Assembly: GCA_022844275.1 (NCBI GenBank)
Contig: JALHMB010000004.1
Coordinates: forward strand, 434,001-498,000
Length of the DNA: 64,000 nucleotides
Direction: 5' to 3'
Source of the DNA: Hyphomicrobiaceae bacterium
GTDB lineage: Bacteria; Pseudomonadota; Alphaproteobacteria; Rhizobiales; Hyphomicrobiaceae
Shown here: positions 19,109-26,781 of the stretch, in pieces
Layout of the letters: each line of letters starts with the position of its first letter
Numbering within the stretch: the stretch's first letter is position 1
The notes under the pieces: model-generated
Told to the model about the DNA's origin: nothing
The model's input: only the letters and a program-made list of their open reading frames with translations
The model's database searches: none
Translations under genes and position numbers: made by a program

Positions 19109-19771
19109 TTAGTGGACGTCTCGCGGGTTATTGCTGAATTCGGGATGGAGTACCCCCGACAGGGCAGCGCGAACCTGCGAGATCTCGTCGTCGTTGATCG
19201 TGTGGCCCATCCCCGGATAGATGCGTTTGATGACATCGCCACCGAGCGCGCTCAGGACGCGCGCCGACTCATGCACGCGGCCGACCGGGATGTGGGCATC
19301 GACATCACTGCAGCCGAGGACGACGCGCGTTCCGGCAAGCGAACCACCATACGTGCGCGGCGTTCCTTCGGGACCAATGAGCCCTGAGCTGAGGCCGATG
19401 ACCGCGCCATAGCGCTGCGCATTGCGCGCTGCATACTCGAGCGCGAGACAGCCGCCCTGCGAGAACCCGAGGAGCACGATCTTCTCAGGGCCGAAGCCCT
19501 TCCGGCCGAGATCCTCGACAAGCGCGCCGACCTGAGCGAGCGCACGCGAAAGATGTGGCTCGTTCTGTGCGATCGGCGCCAGGAACGAGTGCGGATACCA
19601 CGTCCTGCCCGGTGCCTGGGGTGCCAGATAGGCCATGTCCGGTTGCGCGAACACTTCGGCCAGATCCAGCATCCCTTCCGCGGTCGCGCCGCGGCCATGA
19701 AGAAGGATCATGGCCGCCTTGGCGCGGGAGAGCGGTGCACCGGCAGTCTCGATGTGAGCTGCCGTGTTCAT
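19109..19771 (-). CDS. Alpha/beta hydrolase, MhqD-like phospholipase/carboxylesterase
   Basis: The 220-residue esterase has the oxyanion-hole segment MILLHGRGATAEGM, the nucleophile elbow LLGFSQGGCLAL (Gly-Phe-Ser-Gln-Gly), an Asp in LGCSDVDAHIPV and the catalytic His in YPGMGHTINDDEI. This is the phospholipase/carboxylesterase family that includes Bacillus MhqD. MhqD and the ring-cleaving dioxygenase MhqE are induced together by quinones in Bacillus. Here too the gene overlaps the stop of the dioxygenase gene by 4 bases (ATGA), so the two are translationally coupled and likely act in the same degradation route. The substrate is inferred, not shown. Confidence 0.87.
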   Translation of the reverse strand: MNTAAHIETAGAPLSRAKAAMILLHGRGATAEGMLDLAEVFAQPDMAYLAPQAPGRTWYPHSFLAPIAQNEPHLSRALAQVGALVEDLGRKGFGPEKIVLLGFSQGGCLALEYAARNAQRYGAVIGLSSGLIGPEGTPRTYGGSLAGTRVVLGCSDVDAHIPVGRVHESARVLSALGGDVIKRIYPGMGHTINDDEISQVRAALSGVLHPEFSNNPRDVH

Positions 19772-20700
19772 GCTGCAACCTCCAGTGTGGGCAGAACGGC
19801 TTCGATCTGCTGCCGCTTCGACTCCAGGAAGCGCGGGAGCTTCAGATCGGTACCGAGCGTTGCGATCGGCTCGTCGACCGTGAAGCCCGGCGCGTCCGTG
19901 GCGATCTCGAACAGAATGCCGCCCGGCTCACGGAAGTAGATCGAGCGGAAGTACTGGCGATCCCTCTGCTCGGTCGCATATATGCCGTGCACCTCCGAGA
20001 GCTTCCTCGCGATCTCGGCCTGCTCGGCATCATCCTTGGCGCGGAAGGCCACGTGATGCACCGAGCCACGCCCCATCCGGCCGGGAAGGAAGCCCTTCGC
20101 CTCGCGGATGTCGACGATGCCACCAACCGCCCCTTCGCTCTTGAAGCGCACGTAGGGGCCCTCCTGCCCGACCCTCGTGAAGCCGAGGACATCCGCCAGG
20201 ATGGCGCCGGTGAGCTCAACGCTGTCGAGCATGAGTGTCACGCCGTGGAAACCACGGATGGCGTGCTCGGCAGGAATGTCGCCGGTCGTCCAGGCCGGCT
20301 CGTTCTCTGCGCCGGGAACGCCGATCAGAGAGAGTCCCATACCGTCCGGATCGGTGAACTCGAGCACGACCTCGCCGAAACGCCTGATCGGCGCCTCGTG
20401 CTTCGCGCCGGCCTCGACGAGGCGATGCGCCCAGAAGCCGATCGACTGCGCGGGAATGCGCAAGGCGGTCGTCTGCGTCTGGCCGACACCGACGCGGCCG
20501 GGCGCGGCGTGCTCCCAGGGAAAGAACGTGAGGATCGTGCCAGGATTGCCGGCCTCGTCGCCGTAATAGAAGTGATAGGTGCCGGGATCGTCGAAGTTGA
20601 CGGTCTTCTTGACGAAGCGCAGGCCGAGCGTGCGCGTGTAAAAGTCGAAGTTGACGTTCGGCCGGCCGGCGATCGCCGTCACATGATGGATGCCGCTCAT
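19768..20700 (-). CDS. Ring-cleaving dioxygenase, MhqE/MhqO-like (glyoxalase fold)
   Basis: The 310-residue extradiol-type dioxygenase has two vicinal-oxygen-chelate modules. MSGIHHVTAIAGRPNVNFDF begins the first, with a metal-binding His. GSVHHVAFRAKDDAEQ lies in the second, and FREPGGILFEIATD carries the Glu ligand. YHFYYGDEAGNPGTILTFFP is a hallmark of the MhqO/MhqE subgroup, which is linked to hydroquinone and catechol detoxification. The start at 20700 was chosen because the motif-bearing N-terminus begins there and AGAAAGGTGG precedes it; an upstream Met adds 16 unconserved residues. It is the first gene of the operon, 146 bases from the divergent LysR gene, the classic arrangement for LysR control. 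Confidence 0.88.
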   Translation of the reverse strand: MSGIHHVTAIAGRPNVNFDFYTRTLGLRFVKKTVNFDDPGTYHFYYGDEAGNPGTILTFFPWEHAAPGRVGVGQTQTTALRIPAQSIGFWAHRLVEAGAKHEAPIRRFGEVVLEFTDPDGMGLSLIGVPGAENEPAWTTGDIPAEHAIRGFHGVTLMLDSVELTGAILADVLGFTRVGQEGPYVRFKSEGAVGGIVDIREAKGFLPGRMGRGSVHHVAFRAKDDAEQAEIARKLSEVHGIYATEQRDRQYFRSIYFREPGGILFEIATDAPGFTVDEPIATLGTDLKLPRFLESKRQQIEAVLPTLEVAA

Positions 20701-20771
20701 TTGGGGCCACCTTTCTCCGCCAGGGGCGGGTTCTCGAACTCTCTGCACGCAATATGTGGTCGTCCCATATC

Positions 20772-20821
20772 ATTGACAATGGCCAGAATTGTGCGCTTTG
20801 TGTCTCCAATTCATCGACAAT
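20772..20821. promoter_or_regulatory. Candidate LysR operator: two direct ATYGACAAT repeats
   Basis: ATTGACAAT at 20772-20780 and ATCGACAAT at 20813-20821 differ by one base and lie 41 bases apart, about four helical turns. They sit in the 146-base gap between the divergent dioxygenase and LysR genes. That is where a LysR-type regulator normally binds both its own and the target promoter. The repeats are seen directly; their role is inferred. Confidence 0.4.
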
Positions 20822-20846
20822 CGGGCAGGTCGAGGGAGGAGATCGG

Positions 20847-21755
20847 ATGGACAAGCTCACGCGGCTGCGCGCCTTCACCAAAGTCGTCGAGCTCGGCAGC
20901 TTCTCGGAGGCCGCGCGCAGCCTGCGCCTCTCGCGCTCGGCCATCAGTAAATATGTGATCGAGCTCGAAACCGAGCTCGGCGTACAGCTTCTGCATCGCA
21001 CCACGCGCAGTGCGAGCCCGACTGACAATGGGCGCGTGTACTACGAGCGGTGCGTGGCGATCCTGTCGGATATCGAAGAAGCGGATCTGACAGTTTCGCA
21101 GCTTCAGGCGGCGCCGCGCGGCACGCTCCGGGTTAATGCGCCGATGTCCTTCGGCACGCTGCATCTCGGCAAGGCCATTGCGGCGTTCATGAAGCAATAT
21201 CCCGAGCTGCGCATTCACCTGATCCTCAGCGACCAGCAGCTCGATACGGTGCAGGAAGGCTTCGACGTCACCATACGCATCGCGGACATGGCGGATTCGA
21301 GCCTTATCGCACGGCGTATCGTGCCGGCGCATCGTGTCCTGTGCGCCTCTCACGCCTACCTCGGGGAGCACGGCACGCCGAAGCATCCGAGCGATCTGCG
21401 CGGGCACGAGCTGCTGTCCTATGACTATCTCGGCACGGGTGTGCAGTGGAAGCTCACCGGCAAGGACGGCGATCATTGGATCAACGTGCCGTGGCGGCTC
21501 TGCACGAACAACGCGGAGATCTTGCGCGATGCAGCCCTCGAGGGGCAGGGCATCGCGCTTCTGCCGACCTTCATTTCAGGCCCCGAGCTTCGCTCCGGAA
21601 GCTTGAAAAGTATCCTCGCCGGATATCGCGCGCCGGAGCTTTCGGTGTGCGCGCTCTATCCGCCGACGCGGCACGTCTCCATGAAGGTGCGCGCGTTCAT
21701 CGACTTTCTGGTCGCGCATTTCGGCGACAAGCCCTACTGGGATGCCGGCATCTGA
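20847..21755 (+). CDS. LysR-family transcriptional regulator
   Basis: The 302-residue regulator has the N-terminal winged helix-turn-helix MDKLTRLRAFTKVVELGSFS, AARSLRLSRSAISKYV and LGVQLLHRTTRSASPT typical of the family. A type-2 periplasmic-binding fold effector domain follows from about residue 90 (GTLRVNAPMSFGTLHLGKAI). GAGGGAGGAGATCGG provides a strong ribosome site before the ATG at 20847. It is divergent from the MhqE/MhqD/YcaC-like operon and so is the likely regulator of it, responding to a quinone or aromatic ligand. It could instead act on the ABC transporter operon 200 bases downstream. Confidence 0.9.
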   Translation: MDKLTRLRAFTKVVELGSFSEAARSLRLSRSAISKYVIELETELGVQLLHRTTRSASPTDNGRVYYERCVAILSDIEEADLTVSQLQAAPRGTLRVNAPMSFGTLHLGKAIAAFMKQYPELRIHLILSDQQLDTVQEGFDVTIRIADMADSSLIARRIVPAHRVLCASHAYLGEHGTPKHPSDLRGHELLSYDYLGTGVQWKLTGKDGDHWINVPWRLCTNNAEILRDAALEGQGIALLPTFISGPELRSGSLKSILAGYRAPELSVCALYPPTRHVSMKVRAFIDFLVAHFGDKPYWDAGI

Positions 21756-21956
21756 CCGGACGTGGTGGCCAGATGCCCCGCTGATCCGGGCGCGGATGAC
21801 TTACACCCGCCTAAGAATGCCTGGAAACCGAACAGCTTGATTGAATTGTCCGGCTTTCGGAAGTTAAGCTGGCTGTGCCATAAATTCGGGCAGCGGGCCG
21901 ACAAGCGCTAGGCTGCGCGCGGATCGTGGGCTGAGAAGCATAACTGGAGAAGCAGA

Positions 21957-22778
21957 ATGAGACGTTTGATCGGAGCCTTGGCTATCGGCGTTGTCGCCGC
22001 GCTGATGGCCAATACGGCAGCGAAGGCCGACCCGCTCGCCGAGATCAAGAAAAAGGGGACGCTCATCGTAGGCGTCAAAACCGACTATCCGCCGTGGGGT
22101 ACGCGGGACGCGAGCGGCAATATCGTCGGCATGGAAGCCGACATGGCTGCCGACGTGGCGAAGCGGCTCGGCGTGAAGCTCGAGCTCGTCTCGGTCGTCT
22201 CGTCGAACCGGATGCAGTTCCTGCAGCAAGGCAAGATCGATCTCATGATCGCGACCATGAGCGACACGCCTGAGCGTCGCAAGGTCGTGGGCATCATCGA
22301 TCCGGTCTACTACGCCTCGGGCGTCGCGATCCTCGCCAACAAGAAGGCGAACATCAAGAGCGCCGCCGATCTCAAGGGCAAGCCCGTCTGCGCGCTGCAG
22401 GGCGCCTTCTACAACAATGACCTGCAGTCGAAGTACACCGGCCAGGATCTCGTGGCCTTCAAGGGTGTGACGGAGGCCGAGCAGGCCCTTCTCGACGGAC
22501 GCTGCGTCGGCTTCGTGTATGATGACGTCGTGCTCGTGTTCAAGAAGGCCAACGACAAGAAGTTCGAAGGCTTCGATGTCGTCGCGCTCCCCGAGTGGAA
22601 GCCCGTTCCGTGGGGGCTCGCCGTGAAGATCGAGGATCTCGACGGCCCCTGGGGCAAGTTCATGGCTGCGACGACGAAGGAGTGGCTGGCCTCGGGCACG
22701 TTGCTTGCCCTCGAGAAGAAGTGGGTCGGCAACAATACGCAGTGGCTGATCGACGCCAGCGCCGCCGCGAAGAAGTAA
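21957..22778 (+). CDS. Amino-acid ABC transporter, periplasmic binding protein (family 3)
   Basis: The 273-residue protein has a signal peptide (LIGALAIGVVAALMANTAAKA) and a family-3 solute-binding domain: KKKGTLIVGVKTDYPPWGTR, NIVGMEADMAADVAKRLGVK, then FLQQGKIDLMIATMSDTPER. The Asp-Tyr-Pro-Pro-Trp and Arg-Arg segments are typical of polar amino-acid binding proteins. It captures an amino acid in the periplasm for the two permeases and ATPase encoded just downstream. The position of a dialkylglycine decarboxylase-like gene at the end of the operon hints that the ligand may be an unusual amino acid. A 12-bp stem-loop follows the stop and probably sets its expression above that of the permeases. 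Confidence 0.92.
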   Translation: MRRLIGALAIGVVAALMANTAAKADPLAEIKKKGTLIVGVKTDYPPWGTRDASGNIVGMEADMAADVAKRLGVKLELVSVVSSNRMQFLQQGKIDLMIATMSDTPERRKVVGIIDPVYYASGVAILANKKANIKSAADLKGKPVCALQGAFYNNDLQSKYTGQDLVAFKGVTEAEQALLDGRCVGFVYDDVVLVFKKANDKKFEGFDVVALPEWKPVPWGLAVKIEDLDGPWGKFMAATTKEWLASGTLLALEKKWVGNNTQWLIDASAAAKK

Positions 22779-22786
22779 TTCGGTTG

Positions 22787-22830
22787 ATGCCGGGCGGAGC
22801 GGTTTCGACCGTCCGCCCGGCATTTCTCTA
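22787..22830 (+). terminator. Stem-loop after the binding-protein gene
   Basis: A perfect 12-bp stem (ATGCCGGGCGGA at 22787-22798 with TCCGCCCGGCAT at 22812-22823) with further inner CGGT/ACCG pairing is followed by TTCTCTAT. It sits between the binding protein and the first permease, where such hairpins usually stabilise the upstream mRNA and partly terminate transcription. It is therefore likely an attenuating rather than a full terminator. Confidence 0.7.
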
Positions 22831-22863
22831 TCTCCACATGGCATTCCGAGCGACGGGACTTGA

Positions 22864-23610
22864 ATGGAAGGTCTTTGGGACTTCCTGCGCAGTCTGCATG
22901 ACGCGTATGGCATCAATCTCGTCCACTTCTACGATACGTTCGAGCGCACCCGCCTCCTGCGCGGCATGTGGACGACGATCCAGCTCGCCGCTACGTGCGT
23001 CGTCCTGAGTGTTCTCATCGGCATCATCGGTGCATGGCTGCAGGGGAGCCGCTTCAAGATCCTCAAGGGGTTTGTTCAGGGCTACATCCAGTTCTTCCGG
23101 AACACACCGCCGCTCGTGCAGATGTACTTCTTCTATTTCGCGCTCGGCCCGCAGATGCCGCGCATCGAGAACGAGTACGGCATTGCACAACCCATGCTCG
23201 GCAGCTTCGCCTGGGCGGTGATATCACTCTCGTTCTTCGCCGGCGCCTTCAACATCGAGATCTTCCGCTCGGGCGTCGAGGCCGTCCAGAAGGCGACGGT
23301 CGAAGCGGCGGATTCGCTCGGCTTCAACCGCTGGCAGATCTACCGCCTCGTCGTGCTGCCTCTTGCCGTGCGGGTCTGCCTGCCGGCGCTCAACAACAAC
23401 CTCGTGAACCTCATCAAAACAACGACGCAGGCCTACGCGATCGCCGTTCCGGAGACGCTGTACATCGCGAGTCAGATTTGGTCGGACCGCATCAACGTCT
23501 TCGAGATGATGGTGACGCTGCTGACATTCTACCTTCTGCTGGTCGGCATCTTCGTGTGGCTCATGACACGGCTCGAGCGCTCGCTGCGTGTTCCGGGGTT
23601 CGGCCAATGA
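22864..23610 (+). CDS. Amino-acid ABC transporter permease 1
   Basis: The 248-residue inner-membrane permease is of the HisM/GlnP type, with about five helices. Markers are LRGMWTTIQLAATCVVLSVL near the N-terminus, FFRNTPPLVQMYFFYFALGP (the family's conserved Arg-Asn-Thr-Pro motif), and the EAA coupling loop VEAVQKATVEAADSLGFNRW, which docks on the ATPase. Its stop codon overlaps the start of the next permease gene by 4 bases (ATGA), so the two subunits are translationally coupled and probably form a heterodimer. Confidence 0.92.
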   Translation: MEGLWDFLRSLHDAYGINLVHFYDTFERTRLLRGMWTTIQLAATCVVLSVLIGIIGAWLQGSRFKILKGFVQGYIQFFRNTPPLVQMYFFYFALGPQMPRIENEYGIAQPMLGSFAWAVISLSFFAGAFNIEIFRSGVEAVQKATVEAADSLGFNRWQIYRLVVLPLAVRVCLPALNNNLVNLIKTTTQAYAIAVPETLYIASQIWSDRINVFEMMVTLLTFYLLLVGIFVWLMTRLERSLRVPGFGQ

Positions 23611-24491
23611 GCGCCGGCGGCAACAGCAATCTCATTCTCGCTCCGGTCGCGCCTCCGTCGTCTCAGGGCGAGACCGGCTTTCTCGCCAGCGCCTTCACAC
23701 CGCGGGCGCTCGGTATCGCGCTCGGTCTTTTTGCGAGCGTTGCACTCGTCAGTGAGGCCTGGGCACAGCTCGTCGCCGGAGGTGAGAGGCTCGGTATTCT
23801 CGCGACGCTTTGGAAATGGGCGCCGCTCGTCCTGATCGGACCGCCTCGCGAGTTCGGTGGGTTCGCTCTCAATATTCTCGTCAGCTTTCTCGCAATGGCG
23901 ATCGGTACGGTCAGCGGGCTCGTGCTGGGCCTCGGGCTCATCTCGAAGTTCGCTCCCGTGCGGTCCGTCTCTTGGGCGATCACGCAGTTCTTTCGCAATT
24001 CGCCCTGGCTCGTCCTGCTGTTCTTCGTGATGCTGCTGACGCCCTTCCAGTTCCGGATCGGCGGCCTCACGATACCCTTTCCGGCGTGGTTCAAGGCAAC
24101 CGTCGGCCTCGCGCTGCCGGTAATGGCCAATGTTGCGGAGATCGTGCGCGGCGCTGTTAATTCCATCCCGACCGGGCAATGGGAGTCGGCGGAAAGTCTC
24201 GCCTTCTCGCGCCTGCAGACGCTCTGGCGCATCATCCTGCCGCAGTGCGTGAAGCGCATGATCCCGCCATGGATGAACTGGTACGCGATCCTGACCATGT
24301 CGACGCCACTCATATCGATCGTCGGCGTGAACGACGCCATGACGCTGACGCAGGATGCACTCGCTTCCGAGCAGCGCACGGACCTACTCATGCCGATGTA
24401 TGGAATGCTGCTGCTGTTCTTCTTCGTGTACTGCTATCCGATCGCGCGCTGGACCATCCGGCTCGAGCGCAAGTTCGCGGTCCGCATCTGA
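23607..24491 (+). CDS. Amino-acid ABC transporter permease 2
   Basis: The 294-residue permease of the same transporter has a longer cytoplasmic N-terminus than permease 1. Markers are the membrane segment ALGIALGLFASVALVSE, FGGFALNILVSFLAMAIGTV, FFRNSPWLVLLFFVMLLTPF (Arg-Asn-Ser-Pro motif), and the EAA loop IVRGAVNSIPTGQWESAESL. The ATG at 23607 overlaps the stop of permease 1, which decides the start. A two-permease amino-acid transporter is normal for polar and cationic amino acids. Confidence 0.9.
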   Translation: MSAGGNSNLILAPVAPPSSQGETGFLASAFTPRALGIALGLFASVALVSEAWAQLVAGGERLGILATLWKWAPLVLIGPPREFGGFALNILVSFLAMAIGTVSGLVLGLGLISKFAPVRSVSWAITQFFRNSPWLVLLFFVMLLTPFQFRIGGLTIPFPAWFKATVGLALPVMANVAEIVRGAVNSIPTGQWESAESLAFSRLQTLWRIILPQCVKRMIPPWMNWYAILTMSTPLISIVGVNDAMTLTQDALASEQRTDLLMPMYGMLLLFFFVYCYPIARWTIRLERKFAVRI

Positions 24492-24501
24492 GGTGAGCGC
24501 A

Positions 24502-25254
24502 ATGACAACCGCCTGGACGCCGGATCAGCCTATCGTCGGCATAAAAGACGTACACAAGTCCTTCGGTCCGATCGAAGTGCTGAAAGGCGTCAGCCTGAAC
24601 GTCCGCAAGGGCGAGGTCGTGTGCATCATCGGGCCCTCGGGCTCGGGAAAATCGACCCTGCTCCGGTGCATCAATGCGTTGGTGCCGATCAACCAGGGCT
24701 CGATCAAGGTCGAAGGACAGGAAGTGCACGATCCAGCGCTGGACAAGCTCGAGCTGCGCAAGAAGGTCGGGATGGTCTTCCAGTCTTACAACCTCTTTCC
24801 ACACAAGACGGCGCTCGAGAACGTGATGATGGCGCCGATCCATGTGCTGAAACGGCCCAAGGAGGAAGTCGAGGCACAGGCGCGAGGCCTCATCAAGAAA
24901 GTGCGCCTCGAAGGCAAGGAGGATGCCTATCCGGGCGAGCTGTCCGGCGGCCAGCAGCAGCGCGTCGCCATTGCGCGATCGCTCGCCATGAACCCGGATA
25001 TCATGCTGTTCGACGAGGTGACGGCCGCACTCGATCCCGAAACGGTCAAGGAAGTGCTGGTGACAATTCGCGAGCTCGCGGAGGAAGGTATGACGTGCAT
25101 GCTGGTCACCCATGAAATGGGCTTCGCTCGTGAAGTTGGCGATCACATCTACTTCACGGATCGAGGTATCATCGTCGAGCACGGACCGCCGGCAACTTTC
25201 TTCACGAACGCCAGCGATCCAAGGACGCGCGCCTTCCTGAGCCAGATCCTCTGA
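24502..25254 (+). CDS. Amino-acid ABC transporter ATP-binding protein
   Basis: The 250-residue ATPase of the GlnQ/HisP type has Walker A GPSGSGKSTLLRC (about 43-55), Q-loop MVFQSYNLFPHKTALENV, signature YPGELSGGQQQRVAIARSLA, Walker B IMLFDEVTAALD, and H-loop MLVTHEMGFAREV. It powers import through the two upstream permeases. The Asp-Glu-Val-Thr-Ala-Ala-Leu-Asp Walker B/D-loop has Val-Thr-Ala in place of the more usual Pro-Thr-Ser, a variant seen in this subgroup. The ATG at 24502 is 10 bases after the permease stop, with AGGTGAG as ribosome site. Confidence 0.93.
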   Translation: MTTAWTPDQPIVGIKDVHKSFGPIEVLKGVSLNVRKGEVVCIIGPSGSGKSTLLRCINALVPINQGSIKVEGQEVHDPALDKLELRKKVGMVFQSYNLFPHKTALENVMMAPIHVLKRPKEEVEAQARGLIKKVRLEGKEDAYPGELSGGQQQRVAIARSLAMNPDIMLFDEVTAALDPETVKEVLVTIRELAEEGMTCMLVTHEMGFAREVGDHIYFTDRGIIVEHGPPATFFTNASDPRTRAFLSQIL

Positions 25255-25307
25255 CGGGCAGCGGCAGGAATATCGCGAGCGACGCAAGCCAGTACAGGAG
25301 AACGAGC

Positions 25308-26612
25308 ATGGCGCAGGAACGAGCTTCTGAAGACGAGGCGCTTTGGAAGCGCGCCGACCGCCATCTCGTGCGCTACGGGCACTACTTCCAGCCAGTGCTC
25401 ATCGACAAGGCGCAGGGCGCCTTCATGACGACGACCGACGGCCGACGCATCCTCGACTTCGCATCGGGGCAGATGAGCACGATCCTCGGCCATAGCCACC
25501 CGGAGATCACCGCTGTCATTCGCGAGCAGGCGGGCGAGCTCGTGCATCTCTACAGCCAGCTTCTCTCGCGGCCAGTGATCGATCTCGCGGAGAAGCTCGC
25601 CGAGCTTGCGCCGGGTGATCTCTCGCGCGTGCTGTTGCTCTCGACGGGCGGCGAGTCCAACGAGGCGGCGCTGCGCATGGCGAAGACGGCGACGGGCCGC
25701 TACGAGGTGCTGGCGCTGTCGCGCTCATGGCATGGCGTGACGGGTGGCGCATCGTCGGCGACGTTCTCGAGCAGCCGGCAAGGGTACGGACCAGCTTTGC
25801 CGGGCTCCTTCGCGCTGCCGGCGCCGGTGCCCTATCGCCCGGCCTTCATGAAGGGCGACACCTACGACTGGGAGGCGGAGCTCGACTATGGCTTCGAGCT
25901 GTTCGATCGCCAGTCCACGGGCAGCCCCGCAGCGCTGATCCTGGAGTCCATCCTGTCGAGTGGCGGCGTTATCGTGCCGCCCAAGGGATATCTGAAGGCT
26001 GCCGCCGAGCGGGCGCGCAAGCGCGGGATGCTCGTCATCGTCGATGAGGCGCAGACCGGCCTAGGCCGCACCGGCCGCCTGTTCGACTGCGAGTACGACG
26101 GCCTCACTCCGGACTTTGTCACGCTCTCGAAGACGCTCGGTGCGGGTCTTGCGCTTTCTGCCGTTATCACAACGCCTGAGATCGAGCAGCAGTGCTTCGA
26201 CAAGAAGTTCCATTTCTACACGACGCACGCCTCGGACCCGCTGCCCGCTGCCGTCGGTCTCAAGGTCATCGAGATCATCCTGCGTGATCGGCTGGCCGAT
26301 CGTGCGCGTGCCGCTGGTGAGCGGCTGAAAGCGGGCTTCGAGAGCCTGATGCAGCGCTACGAAGTGATCGGCGACGTGCGCGGGCGCGGTCTCATGATGG
26401 GCGTGGAACTCGTCAAGGATCGGCGCACGAAGGAGCCGAACCCGGAGCTTGCTGGACGCATTATGGCTCGCTGCTTAGAACTCGGTCTCTCGACGAGCGT
26501 GTCGCGCGGCGGCTGGGGCATCTTCCGTATTGCCCCGCCGATCACCATCACCGACGAGGAGATCGACCTCGGTTTGTCGATCTTCGCCGAGGCCTTCAAG
26601 GATAGCGTTTGA
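25308..26612 (+). CDS. 2,2-dialkylglycine decarboxylase-like aminotransferase (class III)
   Basis: The 434-residue PLP enzyme tracks Burkholderia cepacia DgdA along its whole length. Diagnostic residues are kept: Gln55 in DFASGQMSTILGH (the DgdA Gln52 that favours decarboxylation), Trp141 in SRSWHG, Asp246 in IVDEAQTG, the PLP lysine Lys275 in LSKTLGAGL, and Arg407 in GIFRIAPP (DgdA Arg406, carboxylate binding). DgdA decarboxylates dialkylglycines such as 2-aminoisobutyrate to a ketone and CO2, then transaminates pyruvate to alanine. It lies 53 bases after the amino-acid importer and is probably in its operon, so the importer may supply its substrate. An ordinary omega-aminotransferase role remains possible. 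Confidence 0.83.
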   Translation: MAQERASEDEALWKRADRHLVRYGHYFQPVLIDKAQGAFMTTTDGRRILDFASGQMSTILGHSHPEITAVIREQAGELVHLYSQLLSRPVIDLAEKLAELAPGDLSRVLLLSTGGESNEAALRMAKTATGRYEVLALSRSWHGVTGGASSATFSSSRQGYGPALPGSFALPAPVPYRPAFMKGDTYDWEAELDYGFELFDRQSTGSPAALILESILSSGGVIVPPKGYLKAAAERARKRGMLVIVDEAQTGLGRTGRLFDCEYDGLTPDFVTLSKTLGAGLALSAVITTPEIEQQCFDKKFHFYTTHASDPLPAAVGLKVIEIILRDRLADRARAAGERLKAGFESLMQRYEVIGDVRGRGLMMGVELVKDRRTKEPNPELAGRIMARCLELGLSTSVSRGGWGIFRIAPPITITDEEIDLGLSIFAEAFKDSV

Positions 26613-26635
26613 AGCGCTCGTGTTGGCGCACTTCA

Positions 26636-26755
26636 TCCCCTCTCCCCGCCTCCTGCGGGGAGAGGGTTAGGGTGAGGGGCGGGAGCTTGTTCGACGTCGG
26701 TGTTTGCCGCCGCCCCTCATCCTAACCTTCTCCCCGTAAGCACGGGGAGAAGGGA
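26636..26755. repeat. Inverted pair of GC-rich intergenic repeats (CTCTCCCCG family)
   Basis: One copy (about 26636-26682) reads CCCTCTCCCCG, CGGGGAGAGGGTTAGGGTGA and GGGGCGGG. A second (about 26710-26755) is its near reverse complement, CCGCCCCTCATCCTAACCTT then CTCCCCG and CGGGGAGAAGGG. Each copy holds a small CTCCCCG/CGGGGAG hairpin. Related copies occur at 62784-62937 and 63409-63461. It lies between convergent genes and may also act as a terminator. Repeats of this look are widespread in Hyphomicrobiales genomes. Confidence 0.85.
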
Positions 26756-26781
26756 CATGTTGCGCCTCGGGGTGAGGACTT

